Positions 32,721-45,081 of a stretch of DNA of 56,836 bases are shown one piece after another. Every line of letters begins with the position of its first letter. Within the stretch, counting starts at the first letter, position 1. The DNA is from Welwitschia mirabilis (Eukaryota > Gnetophyta > Gnetopsida > Welwitschiales), in contig JBOZIK010000001.1 of NCBI GenBank assembly GCA_051453625.1, positions 174,998,152 to 175,054,987 of the forward strand. Reading direction: 5' to 3'. The translations under genes and the position numbers were made by a program. A model generated the notes under the pieces. It saw nothing but the letters and a program-made list of their open reading frames with translations. It was not told where the DNA came from and did not search any database.

Positions 32721-33480
32721 AGGCCATAAGAAGTTCAAAAATTATGAATGCTTAGATAAGTAGTTTGCATTTTAGTTTAAGTATTTATCTGCAATAGTAA
32801 TGTATTTTTATAATAGAATCATAAGGTTTTCATTTTGCATTTTTCAATTTTCATTCTATAGTAATGTCTCATCATCCATTATTGTCTAGGTGACATGTGA
32901 TAAATAATGACTGATAAAATTAGCTTTTTCCCCCATAAAAACTAGGATTTTGTTATTATCTCCTTTGTTGTTTAAATGAATCAAGTCAATAACTGTCATT
33001 TTTCTTTCTATGTATATTATTATGCAATCTATTTTTCTATGTTTTTAGTTTTTTAGGCTTTTTGTGTAATTTATCATCTATATATTATCCAAAAAACAAT
33101 AGAAATGCTGCTTGCAAAAACAATGCTAAGAATGTAGGGACATAGTAAATTTGAGTAAAAAGATGAAGTATTAGAAAGAGAAGTTGCTAATTGAAGAAAA
33201 CATTAAAGAAGTCTTATCTACCTAAGAACTAAACCCAGGTATGCACACCACAAATATGCAAAAAATTTGAAGATTTAAAGAAGAATATTTTTCTACATTT
33301 ACTATTTTAAAATTTAATTTTTAAAATGAAAGTTGTGCAAATAGAAATCTTGAAGTAAAAAGTTTTATTTCAATGTTGATCTCATTGTAAAAGCAAAGAA
33401 AAGTATCATCTTACAATACCCTTATCATGATAGGAACCTCTAATGCAAACATAAATACAAATCTTAATATCATAATTAAA
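32721..33480 (+). other. 5' leader of gypsy element G2
   Basis: AT-rich, non-coding, between primer site and gag. Confidence 0.5.
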
Positions 33481-34930
33481 GAATTAATTGCAAATAAAAA
33501 GTATAAAATCCAACATCCTTTTGACCTATATTCTGGTAACGATGCCAAGTTAAGACATTTAAGTGTATATCCTTTATTTTTTAGAGAATCTTATGAAGAC
33601 CACTTTTAACATATAGCCAACATAGAATAATTACTACTTACTTTAGGAAATGAAAAGAAATGAATTAGTGATAGAAACTATGTGATTATTTTTCCTATCA
33701 CATTAGGATACAAAGTAAAACTTTGGATCAAAAACCTTCCTCATAACAGTTTTAAAACATCGAGTCAAGAATAAGATGATTTCATAAAATGATTCATGAA
33801 TAAGAACACAAGGAAAAAAAAATGACAAGAAGTTGCAAATTTCCAATAACAACCTAATTAGGATCATACCACAACATATAAAAGATTTACCATAGTAATT
33901 CATTCTAATTCATTTAACGAGTTTCATAAAGAATACTTAATAGATTATTTTTATAGTGAATTAAATAGTCAAAATAAACAATGCATAGAATTTTCTTGTG
34001 GTGGCAACTTAATAAAATTAAATTTAAAAAAACATGGATGTTGTTAAAAGATCTTGTGGAAATTAGTCAAACATTGTCAAAACCAACTATTAATGATAAT
34101 TATACTACAAGCTAAATGATAAAATATTTTAAAGAAGTAGGACAAGAAAAGGAGAAAGAATAACATGAACCAACAAATATAATCAAGGGTTTTACTACTT
34201 CTTTGGAAAAATACACTCAAGTGATTTTAGATGCAAAAGTGATAACTAAAAAGAATGTAACATTAACATGTAACCTGTGTGAGGATAACTATCATGTAAT
34301 AAAAGAATATCCTTTATTGACAACTTGAAAAGAAATAATATACAAAGAGATGTGTGCTTTTAATTAAAATCTTTTAAAATTTATGAATAAAACTCAATAT
34401 CAACCTAGAATGAATGGATAATCAAAATTTTATCCTTATGAAAATAAATTTAAAGCTCAAAATTTTAAATAAGTCATCCAAATTTTTAACCATTTAAACA
34501 TAGATTTAAAAATGCTAATTTTCAATTAAATAATTCATACTTTCAATTAAGTAACTTAAATTTCCAAGCAAGTACATCAAACTCTCAATAAAAAATCAAA
34601 ACAATCCACTTAGATATTTAATAGAAGAGCTAATAAAATTACAAGAAAAAACTAATACAAACATTAAAAATATAGTAAATGTTCTTCAACAAACTATGCT
34701 AGCAAATTAAAGACCATAAGGTTCACTTGTAAATTAGCCTTTATCAAACCCTAATAAAGTAAAAAATGGTTGAAAAGTTATAATAACAAGTGAAAATGAT
34801 ATAACATCATCAACCTCTAAGGATTTAACTTCCAAAGATAATTAAAAAAATGAAAAACAAGAAGAGGATGTAGAAATCTTACAAAAACATAACTTTTCTT
34901 CCCTTTTAAAGATAAGCTTATCATGAAAAA
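33481..34930 (+). pseudogene. gag of gypsy element G2
   Basis: Pieces in order: LRHLSVYPLFFRESYEDHF (33427-33609 frame), LLLTLGNEKK, IIFPITLGYKVKLWIKNLP, FKKTWMLLKDLVEISQT, SLEKYTQVILDAKVITKKNV, and a knuckle CNLCEDNYHVIKEYPLL at 34269-34319. The motif SYEDP...HI then LxLKDKAKxWLxxLP is that of plant gypsy gag. The last knuckle Cys is Tyr, as in G1. Downstream to 34930 is a Gln/Asn- and Lys-rich region. Many stops. Confidence 0.82.
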
Positions 34931-35189
34931 TTCTTTACAATATAATAAAGAAAAGAAATCTACTGCTTCTTAGCTTAATATATTAAATGCTGATACCACT
35001 TGTAATGATTATATAAAAGTCTTAATTCAAGATTTAATCATAAATTATGAAAGAACTTGGTCAGGAGAAAATAAAAATAAACCATACCTAATAAAGTCTT
35101 CCTTGATCAATTCATATCCAATTTAATTTTGCAAAAACATCTAAAATTTAAAGATCCTAAGGCAGCAATAGTTAGTATCACTTTGGGGA

Positions 35190-35570
35190 AAAAATAAGAA
35201 AAGCATTAATTGATATAAGAACAAGTATTAATATCATTCCTTTTCATATTTGCAAACAAATTAGTTTGGAAAGTAGAATTGATCCTACACATATCATCTT
35301 AGAAGTAGATAACACTTTAGTTAAGAAACCTTTAGGGATAATAAAAGAATTGGTGATTCATATAAAATAATTTTATTATCTAATAGATGTGGTTGTTATT
35401 AAAGTTGAATATCATGATGGTTACCTGCTATTTCTAGAAAGAGAATTTTGTGCAATTGCTTATTGTATTATTGATACACATACCAGAATGATGGACTGCC
35501 ATTTTCAAAATGAGAAATTTACCATTACAGTTTTCAATGCCACTAAAAAAGACATGGGTAATGAATGAAA
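35190..35570 (+). pseudogene. Aspartic protease of gypsy element G2
   Basis: Reads RKALIDIRTSINIIPFHICK, then HIILEVDNTLVKKPLGIIKE, YYLIDVVVIKVEY and FLEREFCAIAYCIIDTH. Equivalent family blocks are ALxDLGASxNxLPYxxYK, LQLADRSxKxPxGxxED, FVVLDM and ILGRPFLATAxAxID. The catalytic DLGAS is DIRTS, so inactive; the same DIR change occurs in G1. Confidence 0.85.
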
Positions 35571-36119
35571 TATAGAAGAATAAATTAAACCAAACTAGTT
35601 TTACAATATCATCCACTTGAAGAGAGAAAGTTAATGGTTTATGAGCCTATCTTGTATGGTGATTCAATTGAAGTAAAAAATTTAAAATCTTTCAACCTAA
35701 ATTAACTTAACTATGAATTCCTTGAAACTAATTGTTTTGATTAGGAGAATGAAGAAATAATCTGTAATTTGGTAAAACGTCCAACATCTAAAAACAATTG
35801 AGATTCAAATTTTTGAGGGAACAAATGATGGTTAGAGATGGTATTTAACTCTAAGAAGTCCATAATAGAAATTGAAAATTTTAACTTAGACCTGAAACCT
35901 TTACCCAGTGGAATAAAATATATCTTTCTGTTTAATGATTAGAATAAACCTTTAATAATAAATGAATGATTTTATCCTCAATAAGAATTAACTTTAATCT
36001 CACTTTTGAATTCTAAGGTTAATATGTTTTCTTGGACTCATAAGGATTTAACAACCATTTCCATTTCCATAGTTTAATACAAAATCTCCCTTGAAGATAA
36101 TGTGAAACTAGTTAGGCAA

Positions 36120-36780
36120 CCCTAAAGAAGACTAAATTTAGCACTTAAGCAAGTAGTTAAAGATGAAAAAATTAAATTAATGGAGCTAGAATTATTTATA
36201 CCATATCTAATAGTGAGTGGATTAGCCCTTTGACCATGGTACATAAAAAGAATGGAAAGTGAAGGATGTGTATTGATTTTATAAATCTTAATGTAGTAAA
36301 AAAGAAAGATCATTTATCTTTACCCTTTTTAGACCAAATTATTAACAAAATCCGAGGACATACCTTTTATTATTTTCCTAATGGATATAGTAATTACAAT
36401 TAGGTTTGTATAACTAGTGAGGATCAAGTAAAGACAACTTTCACTTTACTTTTTCAAACATTTGCCTTTAGACACGTGCCTTTTAGACTTTGTAATGCCC
36501 CTGAAAGCTTTTAACATATAATGATGGGTATCTTTTTTGGTATGTTAAAGGATTTAATTGAAATTTTTATGGATGATTTCTTAATCTTTGATGAAAACTT
36601 TTAACAAATCATAGAAAGGTTAGAGAAAGTCTCAAACAGATGTATTAAAAGTGGCCTCCATTTGAGTTGGAAGAAGAGTTTCTTTCTTGTTAATAATCAA
36701 ATTATCTTAGGTTACCACATTTCTAGTAAAGAAATTAGAATGGACCCTATAAAAATAAGTATAGTTAAACCCTTTAATAA
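36120..36780 (+). pseudogene. Reverse transcriptase of gypsy element G2
   Basis: Blocks in order: IYPISNSEWISPLTMVHKKN, KWRMCIDFINLN, KKDHLSLPFLDQIINKIRGH, YYFPNGYSNYN, SEDQVKTTFT, FAFRHVPFRLCNAPESF, and IEIFMDDFLIF (36554-36590). The catalytic FMDD is intact although the first catalytic Asp block (FLDGYSGYNQ) has become FPNGYSNYN. The end LGYHISSKEIRMDP is the usual connection to RNase H. At least three in-frame stops. Confidence 0.9.
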
Positions 36781-36959
36781 ATGTTAAACAAGTTAGATCT
36801 TTCCTTAGTTTTTATAATTTCTATTAATATTTTATTTAAAATTATACTAGAATTTATAGATCCCTTTACTCATTACTTGAAAAAGAAGCTAAATTTTATT
36901 AGAATAAATCATGTCAACTTTCTTTTGAAATATTTAAGGATAAAATATCTTTTACACCT

Positions 36960-37450
36960 ATAGTAATGGGACTCAATTAAATTAAAGATATTAAGCTAAT
37001 GTATGATGTTAGTAATATTACTATAGGTGGGTTTTGATAAAAAATATGAAAAATATTTTATAGTATATCTTATCATAATAAAACTTTGTTAAAATTTTAA
37101 TTGAATTACATTGCTACTAAAAAAGAAATATTAGCCATACTATTTTGCCTTACTAATCTTAGACACTATTTTTTAGGATTTTAGATAAATGTTTACATAT
37201 AATTGTAACTATTCGATACCTTATAATTAAAAAATATTTTAGTTCTAGACTCATTAGACTGATCCTTCTTATGTAAGAATTTAATATTACCATCATTGAT
37301 AAAGTAGAAAAACATAATAGTATAGTGGATAATTTCTCATAGCTTTCTTCTTCTCTTAATAACCTTTTTATTAATGATTCTTTTCTTGATGAATAACTTT
37401 TTGTCATATTTTCTACCTATCCTCCTCCTTGATATGTTGATATAGTGATC
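36960..37450 (+). pseudogene. RNase H of gypsy element G2
   Basis: Reads KLMYDVSNITIGG, YSISYHNKTL, YIATKKEILAILFCLTNLRH and YFLGF, then FNITIIDKVEKHNSIVDNFS, matching CDASDxAxGAVL, YYASRTL, YxTTEKELLAVVFALxKFRxYLLG and FDLEIxDKxGxENxVADHLSR. The first Asp is kept and later ones are damaged. Continues with a linker (NDSFLDE) toward integrase. Confidence 0.85.
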
Positions 37451-37499
37451 TATCTTATTATCATGAAACACCATAACATTAAAGCCATAATCAAAGATG

Positions 37500-38660
37500 A
37501 TCTTTTATCCATAGGATAGATGATTATCAATGGAATGAACCACATTTTTATCATAGGTGAAAAGACCAAATCATGCGAAAATATCTGCCTAAATAGAAAG
37601 AATTAGACATTCTTCATCTTAGCCATGGTGGTGTATGTGGATGACATTTTAGTGGATAGAAAATAATAATAAACATTCTTCACTCTAATTATTATTGACC
37701 TAGTCTTTTTCTAGACTCTTTTGGCTTTGCTAGAAGGCATGATGCTTGTTAACATTTTCATTCTCATGATATGCTCCTTAAACCTGTTTTAAACATGAAC
37801 CTTTTAATTATTGAAAAATTGATTTTATAGGCCTTATTAAACCACCTTTTCATAATAATAATTACATTTTAATGACCATTGATTATGTTACTAAATGCAT
37901 TCAAGCTATTTCCACTTTTATAAATGATGCTTAAACTATTTGCAAATTCGCTAGAACTTATATTTTTCAGCATTTTGATTTTCTTAGAATTATCATTAGT
38001 GATTAAGAAGCTTATTTTACAAAGCATATTTTTAGAATACTTCTTTTATCCACTGGAATTAAACATAAAGTAGCTTATGCTTATCATCCACAATTTTATG
38101 GTTAAGCTAAAAATGCAAATAGAGAAATTGTCTTTATTAATAAGAAGTGTGGGACTTATAAGCTTAACTATGTTCTTTGGGCTTATCATACCACTTTATG
38201 TAATTCTCTTATTTTTTTCACCTTATGAACTTGGGTACTAAAAAGTTTATATTTTATCAGTTGATATTTGTTACAACTCTTATCATTCTACCCATTAACT
38301 TAACCTTGTAAACTTACAAAAAGTCTTAAAATAGATTAGCCCAACTTAATCATTTAGATGAAAAATGTACTAGTGTCATACATCATCAACTCATTTGTAA
38401 AGCCCAAGATAAGTTCAAACATGATCAAAAGTTAACTTATAAAGAGTTTGAACCTAGTTACCTTATTATTTTATATAATACTAGAGTGTATATTTTACAT
38501 AATAAGTTTATCTCTAAATGGTTAGGTTATTCTCTTACATAGAAAGTACATTCTAATGGCTTAATTAAGTCTTTTAACTTAGAAACTAGGGATATTTATA
38601 AAGTTAATAGACAAAGGTTGAAAATATATGAAAAGCCTTCTAATTCAATATTGAACATGA
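37500..38660 (+). pseudogene. Integrase of gypsy element G2
   Basis: Starts with the zinc-binding region (ILHLSHGGVCG), then core blocks DYVTKCIQAISTFINDA, an ISDxG-type block read IISD-stop-EAYF, and HKVAYAYHPQFYG (family: HKVATAYHPQTxGQ). The C-terminal block has LNHLDEKCTSVIHHQL, YKEFEPSYLIILYN and NLETRDIYKVNRQRLKIYE, matching the GxVLLYNSRL ... VNGxRLKxYYE end of plant gypsy integrases. Shifted several times, non-functional. Confidence 0.85.
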
Positions 38661-38803
38661 GAGAAACACTTGTTTTGGGAATTTCCCTTAATGAGGAGGA
38701 CTTCCTTTCAATCATTGTCTAAATTCTCTCTTAGATGATTCCTTTGGTGAATGTTATGATATTACTTAATCATATTTAACTTGAATTATGTATTCTCTTT
38801 ATG

Positions 38804-39410
38804 NNNNNNNNNNNNNNNNNNNNNNNNNNNNNNNNNNNNNNNNNNNNNNNNNNNNNNNNNNNNNNNNNNNNNNNNNNNNNNNNNNNNNNNNNNNNNNNNN
38901 NNNNNNNNNNNNNNNNNNNNNNNNNNNNNNNNNNNNNNNNNNNNNNNNNNNNNNNNNNNNNNNNNNNNNNNNNNNNNNNNNNNNNNNNNNNNNNNNNNNN
39001 NNNNNNNNNNNNNNNNNNNNNNNNNNNNNNNNNNNNNNNNNNNNNNNNNNNNNNNNNNNNNNNNNNNNNNNNNNNNNNNNNNNNNNNNNNNNNNNNNNNN
39101 NNNNNNNNNNNNNNNNNNNNNNNNNNNNNNNNNNNNNNNNNNNNNNNNNNNNNNNNNNNNNNNNNNNNNNNNNNNNNNNNNNNNNNNNNNNNNNNNNNNN
39201 NNNNNNNNNNNNNNNNNNNNNNNNNNNNNNNNNNNNNNNNNNNNNNNNNNNNNNNNNNNNNNNNNNNNNNNNNNNNNNNNNNNNNNNNNNNNNNNNNNNN
39301 NNNNNNNNNNNNNNNNNNNNNNNNNNNNNNNNNNNNNNNNNNNNNNNNNNNNNNNNNNNNNNNNNNNNNNNNNNNNNNNNNNNNNNNNNNNNNNNNNNNN
39401 NNNNNNNNNN
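38804..39410. other. Assembly gap, 607 N
   Basis: Directly after the integrase 3' region. The flanks are not duplicated. Part of the element G2 3' region is unknown. Confidence 0.97.
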
Positions 39411-41470
39411 GGTGTTTTAAAGTTATGAGATTAGATTCATCTAATCTTAAGACATTCACACATATCTAAACTTCACTTTAAAGAAAGATGCCTTACTTCT
39501 TGTATTCTTTTTTAATGGTATGAGGTCTTTAGTTGATTAGGTGTGTTATTTTTGTCTTTCATCTCACTTATTTACCTTAGTCTTTAAGAGTAAGTTTTTA
39601 TGGGGATTTATTTATTAAAAAAATAACAAAAAAAGGAATAATGACCATGAACTATTGTATATATGCTAAATACATGATCACCATAATTCCTACTGCAATG
39701 GAATAAATTTTCCTAAAAGGAATCTTTAGTAGTATTGGTAGCTATGGAAACTCCACTAAGAGGTCAGTTGGCCATGCTTTGTGGTTCTTACTTCTCTAAC
39801 TATAGTTGTACTTCCCTCATTATGGAAAATAGTAAATAAACTTTAAGGCTATGGGATCAGTGGTGTTTCTAGTATTATTAGAGACATTACTTATTTCCTA
39901 AACTCTTATTATTTTCACATGATCATTTCACTTTTGTGAATTAGGGTGTGTTTTAAGGTGTGAGTAGGTGAGTTCATTTCTAAGAAGCTTTTGATCTTAT
40001 CATTTATTAATTAGAGTATTTAATCTTTGCAATCATCATAATCACTACCTTATCGAGCGTAATTTTATAAAGCTAGTACATCTTTTTATGCATCATTACT
40101 CAAGTAACTTTATGATGTCTTATAAGGGAGTTTTCTAGGTTAGAATTTAGGGTAGGTATGATATCTTCTTCATGTTCTTAATTGTTCATTTTGCTTTTGT
40201 TTTTCTTTAGTTGTTTGATTTGATTTTTTTCAAATTCATTTTCATACTCATCATTATTTTAGGATCTTATTAGTTAGTAGTTTTCATATTATTATTTTCA
40301 TTTTTACTCATGTTGTTTTATTAATAAAATTTGACTTTATTTTATCATTTTTATTAGATAATGTTATTTTAATTTTACATGATGTTATTTTGAGTCTTTT
40401 GGAGTTCAACACATTTTCATTATCACTATTAGTTTTGGCACATTTATTGAGTTTATTTTGTCATGCTTATTCCTACTCGGTATAGTTTTATCAACTTATC
40501 TTTTCTCTTATTTTGAGGTTTCCTAATTTTATGATCTATATTCATCATGATTCTTCACCATTTCCCATATTTTAGAGTTTTTGATAATTTTATGATATCT
40601 TAATGTTGATATTTAAGCCTAACTTTTTTAGTTAACATTTCGTCTTTTTCTTTCTAAGCTTTTTGATAACCCCATCATCCTTTGATAATATGAATGATTA
40701 AGTACATAAAAGTTCCAAATTTCCTGAGAGTCATCCTAGATCTATCATCTAAATAAAGCCATGTCCCAAAACATTTCCCACCTTTTTTTTGAATTTTAGT
40801 GTATATTTTCATTTATTTCTTTGAGAGGCATTTGTTATGCTAGGGCCCATTAATGCTTTAAACTTTACACCCATTTGATTTGCAACCCATTTCATGAGAT
40901 TTAAGTAATTTTTTAAAAATGATTTATGTTTATCTCTCCTCAATTATTTTTAATTTTTTTCCCATTTCTTAGCCTTTCAGAGTGTAGTTTTCATGTATAT
41001 CATTTATTTTTTTGAGCTCTTCAATTTGGTAGTTACATATCTAATTTTCATTGTCTATTTTCTTAAATCTACATTTGTGCATTTTAAAAGGTATAATTAG
41101 GTTTCGATCTTTTAAACTCATTTTCTCTCACAATGTTAGTTGAAATGTAGTATTCCTTATAGTTAAATTTATTATCACAATGAGCTCTATGCTACTATCA
41201 AATTAGTTTTTCCATTGGAGTACTTTCATTTTTTACTTTTATGGGGATTACTTATTTTATTTTATCAATTTTATTTCATGTTTTGATTTTTTTTTTTTTT
41301 TTGCATGATTAAGCAATACAAGACGTATCTATTTTCTTGAGTGAGGGCAGAACATATTTTTATGATTTTACATAAAAATCAATTTATGGGGTCGTGTAGA
41401 GAATTTCATAAGATACATTTTAGAGATTTTTACTTTATTATATCTAATGTGTATTATGTTTTTGTTAATT
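39411..41470. other. Non-coding, T-rich region between pol and 3' ORF
   Basis: No domain found on either strand. Includes a T16 run at 41287-41302. A long non-coding interval between pol and a 3' ORF is usual in Athila-like elements. Confidence 0.45.
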
Positions 41471-41479
41471 AGGCCATAC

Positions 41480-42650
41480 ATAAGATGTGCCATATAGGCA
41501 AAGGTAAAGTTTAAGACATTAGAGTCAGAGGCAAATCCATTAGTACCACTTATCATTGAGCACACAGAGCCAATTCATCCATTACCTCATCAAGATTCAT
41601 CCCTGTCTATACAAATAACTTTTATTCATGTAAAGAGGCATTTTAAATATTTTATAAGTAGGACTGAACTAAAGGTGAATAGAGATTAATTGATCTTTAA
41701 CTTAGGTGAATTATAGACATTCATGAAGCATACCACGGCTTAGAGATAAGAGAGTTTTATGATACCATGCATATTGAGAAGAGGATTTATGTTCATGACT
41801 ATAGAGATAATATGATTGTTACTATTATTTATGGTCAAGAGATATCTATACTTCTTAGCCACATTACCATATTTACTGAGTTAGATGCCCCTAGGAGTAT
41901 ACATATATACTTGTCTAGAGGTACAAAGGAGTGTCGTGCTTATGACATCATGTAATACATATCAATAGATGNNNNNNNNNNNNNNNNNNNNNNNNNNNNN
42001 NNNNNNNNNNNNNNNNNNNNNNNNNNNNNNNNNNNNNNNNNNNNNNNATAACATCAACCCATCTTTTCGTAACATTCATGCGATGGTGACACATCTTTAG
42101 ATGTTAGTGGTCTTTAGACAAGGGAATTATATATACCTTTCCACATTTATATGGAGGGGACTCAAGATTATGGTTAAGGATAAATATATTTAAACTCTGG
42201 AATATTTGTGCCTCCTCTCATCTATCTTTCAATGCTTTGGCATACTTAGGCTTGTGGGTAACTAGTAGCCCACGCATCTATAGACATTAGGTTGCATGCT
42301 AATCAACCTTTTTTTGAGTAATAGTTAATCCTTTACTTAGTTGAATCTCATTTTTACTTAGTTAACCTATTGATGAAAATGATAAATTGAAATTAGCCTT
42401 TAGGTAATTAACTTCTTAGATCAACAAATCAATTGATACTCAAGTCTATATCATTGTTTGATTAGGTAATTAACCCCTAAGAGAGAATAGCTCAAGTGCT
42501 ATATTTTATTTTAAAGATCATCTAACATGTGGGTGTTTACTAGTTAGAGGCTAGTAGATGGCATAAAAATCTTTTCTTACTCTAGTTCATCTTATTCTAA
42601 TTTGTTTTTCTATTTCATCTTCTTTGTTCCTTGTAAGTCCAATTAAAAAT
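41480..42650 (+). pseudogene. 3' ORF of gypsy element G2 ('putative plant transposon protein' type)
   Basis: Reads IHEAYHGLEIREFYDTMHIE, YVHDYRDNMIVTIIYG and LLSHITIFTELDAPRS (open stretch 41767-41955). After a 76-N gap: NIHAMVTHL, then FRQGNYIYLSTFIWRG-like text. Family pattern: an N-terminal YHGLxxxxFYxxM block, a VRGxxIxxxxxxIxxxLxxP block, then LxxRGxxDxxxxxxxxLxxxL. The same domain follows pol in copia element A (14891-15940), and the tail at 1-354 is probably the C terminus of the G0 copy. Function unknown. Confidence 0.55.
41972..42047. other. Assembly gap, 76 N
   Basis: Inside the 3' ORF remnant. The flanks are not duplicated. Confidence 0.97.
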
Positions 42651-44119
42651 CTTCTTTTAAATCCTATAACATATTCAAGTTATTAGAGTTTTGAAAGATA
42701 TATCTAATTTGTCATTATGTCATAATTAAAAGGTGTAATAAGCATGTCATTATCACTCTACTACATTAGATATTCCTAGTTCCTTCTATTTAGTATATTA
42801 ACATATAATATTATTTACTACATAAGCCAGCTTAAATGCTAATCCTATAATGAAATATCCAAATTGATCAAACATCTTATTTTATGTTAGTGAATTTTGA
42901 TGACTATAGATTAAAGTGAAATGGATATAGCTAGGATTTTAATGATAGTTATGATACCATTATGACTTAAGAACAATGTTAATACCATTAGAATTAGTAG
43001 TAATGTTGGTATATTTAAAAATTAAATTAAACTACAACTATTAATTAAGAAGATATAGCCAAGATTTAGATCTACATATGGTAGATGTGATGTACTTCAA
43101 TAAAAGATGATAGCATGATAATTTTATGTAGCTCCATAACTAGATCAATAGAGAGGTTAATTTGTAAGTTAAAAATGGAAATTACACATGTGGAAGTGAA
43201 CATAATATTGATAACTAGATGTATAAATAATTTAGGATAATTACGTTCATGAATTTACGGGAGATCTTACTTGAAGGCCAAATGGATGAAATAATAAGAT
43301 TGGAGGATCAAGCATGATGAAATCTAGGCTAAGATAATGATGTCATGTGAAAAATGAATTAGGGTTTGACCAATTTTATTGAAATGATAATAAATCTAGA
43401 TTATTAGTTCATATGAAGTGATAAAAAATATAAGTATAAGTAACATGATTTAAGGATGAAATTAGGATATGTATTTTCTAGTTATTTTTAGCATAAAAAA
43501 TAAAAAAAATGAAATTGAATCCTTTTCATTTTCTCTTTGATCTATAGTAACTCACATTACACTCACAATTCAAAATTGATTATGATAATTAATGGCAAAT
43601 CATATTTGATTTTATTAATTTACTTCAAGTTATTAAAATACATCACTCATAGTGTTTTCAATTAGATAAGATTTAAATTGTATTATGTAGGCAAGAGATT
43701 TATTCTATTCAAAATATAAAATAGAAAAATAAGCTTATGAGTTAATTAAATGAGTGAAAAAAAGAAACTTTTCATCTTAAAGGTCCATTTTTCTTAATAC
43801 TTTAAACACTAATATGGTAATATTTAATATGAATTTTGATGTACATTCACTATAATGTATTCTTATTGTTTGATGAATTCTATCTTATAAGTTCATTATG
43901 AATATGAAAGAAAGGTTAAATCAAAGGAAAATGATTTTTTAAAATGCATAATCAACCTTACTAAGCATATACTAATTTAGATATCCCAACCTATTCATAA
44001 ATGATATAAGGTATGAGATATGAATATATAAGTGTTTTTCATATAGTAGATCTAATCTTGAATATTTCATAAGTGTAATTGGTAAATAAGATGTTCACTT
44101 ATGACTCAAATATTCTCAT
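42651..44119. other. Unassigned AT-rich DNA
   Basis: No coding block, LTR pair or array seen. Confidence 0.4.
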
Positions 44120-44800
44120 AAGGATATGAATATCTCTGTTACCATATATCATTTGATCATTCCTTATAGAAAATGATGTTCATAAAAGTTTTAGTTTTTG
44201 ACAACTGGGATAACTAGTTCATTTTCACATTGATTTTTTAATTTTTATGAGTAGTTTCTAATAGATAAATATGTCCTTTTCATAATAGATTATAGTGGTA
44301 TAAAGGCCTTTAATATATATAATTTCTATCTTCCCTATGAAATGGAGGTCTTCTACGTAATGTTTCATCCCCATAGTGTAAATGTACTATAAATGTGTTT
44401 ATCATATTAAATATTGACTATCCTATATAATATATTATTTTTATTATTTTGAAAATTGAACTACATAAATGTCTATGTGGCCATATACCATTTACTTACC
44501 CCCATAAAAATGATGTTTACATAGGTTTCAATTTTTAAAACTATTACAACTGGTGCATTCCTATGCTAGTTATCTAGCTTTTAAGCATAATTCTTAATAG
44601 AAAAACATGTCATCTCTAATAAATCATGATGATAAGGAGGGTTTTATCTTTATCCAATATGTACCTTTCACACTAGAGTGGAGATAGGCATCCTATACAA
44701 TGTGTACCATTCCCATAAAGATGAAGTCTTTAACATAAAGTGTGTATTTGCTCCATGGAAGTGGAGATCTTCAATAGTAGGTATCTGTATTATATGAAAG
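44120..44800 (+). repeat. Divergent tandem duplication, period about 340 bp
   Basis: Two collinear copies: 'accatatatc' at 44141 against 'gccatatacc' at 44480, followed in both by 'atgatgttcata/atgatgtttaca', a 'ttttagtt/ttcaattt' block, 'aactgg', 'catgtc' and 'aaatggaggtctt/gagtggagatagg'. Heavily diverged, so either an old duplication or two monomers of a satellite. Confidence 0.5.
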
Positions 44801-45022
44801 TGTTCAAGATCATTCCCCCCCTTCATTTATTCCTTATACACTTATTATTTTTTTAAACTTATTTCATTTATTTTCTTTTTTGTTTTTTAGCATATTTCAT
44901 ATAAGCATTTTTGCATGGTATGAATAGATAAATAGAAGGCATACCATAAAGGTCTTTTATATTTTATAGTGCATACCCTTCTCTCTCTTCCCCCTTCTCT
45001 CATACATACACATGCTTACTCA

Positions 45023-45024
<2 letters not shown>

Positions 45025-45075
<51 letters not shown>

Positions 45076-45081
45076 TCTCTC
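45025..45081. repeat. (CT)n microsatellite
   Basis: CT dinucleotides from 45025 to 45081, broken only by 'ca' at 45069-45070. Flanked by ACAT/ACAC-type simple sequence. Confidence 0.95.

Larger units (their letters stand above)
31451..42650 (+). mobile_element. Degenerate Ty3/gypsy retrotransposon G2 (Athila/Tat-like)
   Basis: Order LTR, TGGCGCC-type primer site, gag, protease, RT, RNase H, integrase, long non-coding stretch, and a 3' ORF. RT before integrase defines Ty3/gypsy. The primer site, the late 3' ORF and the protease/RT wording place it near Athila/Tat. No 3' LTR was found, so the right end is an estimate: the LTR is either deleted, in the gap at 38804-39410, or the 3' ORF belongs to another copy. 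Confidence 0.7.

Noticed and set aside
33535-33548. Second primer site in reverse (ggtaacgatgcca)
   Set aside because: It resembles a reversed TGGCGCC-type site, but it lies inside the gag frame of G2 with no LTR edge beside it, so chance similarity is more likely.
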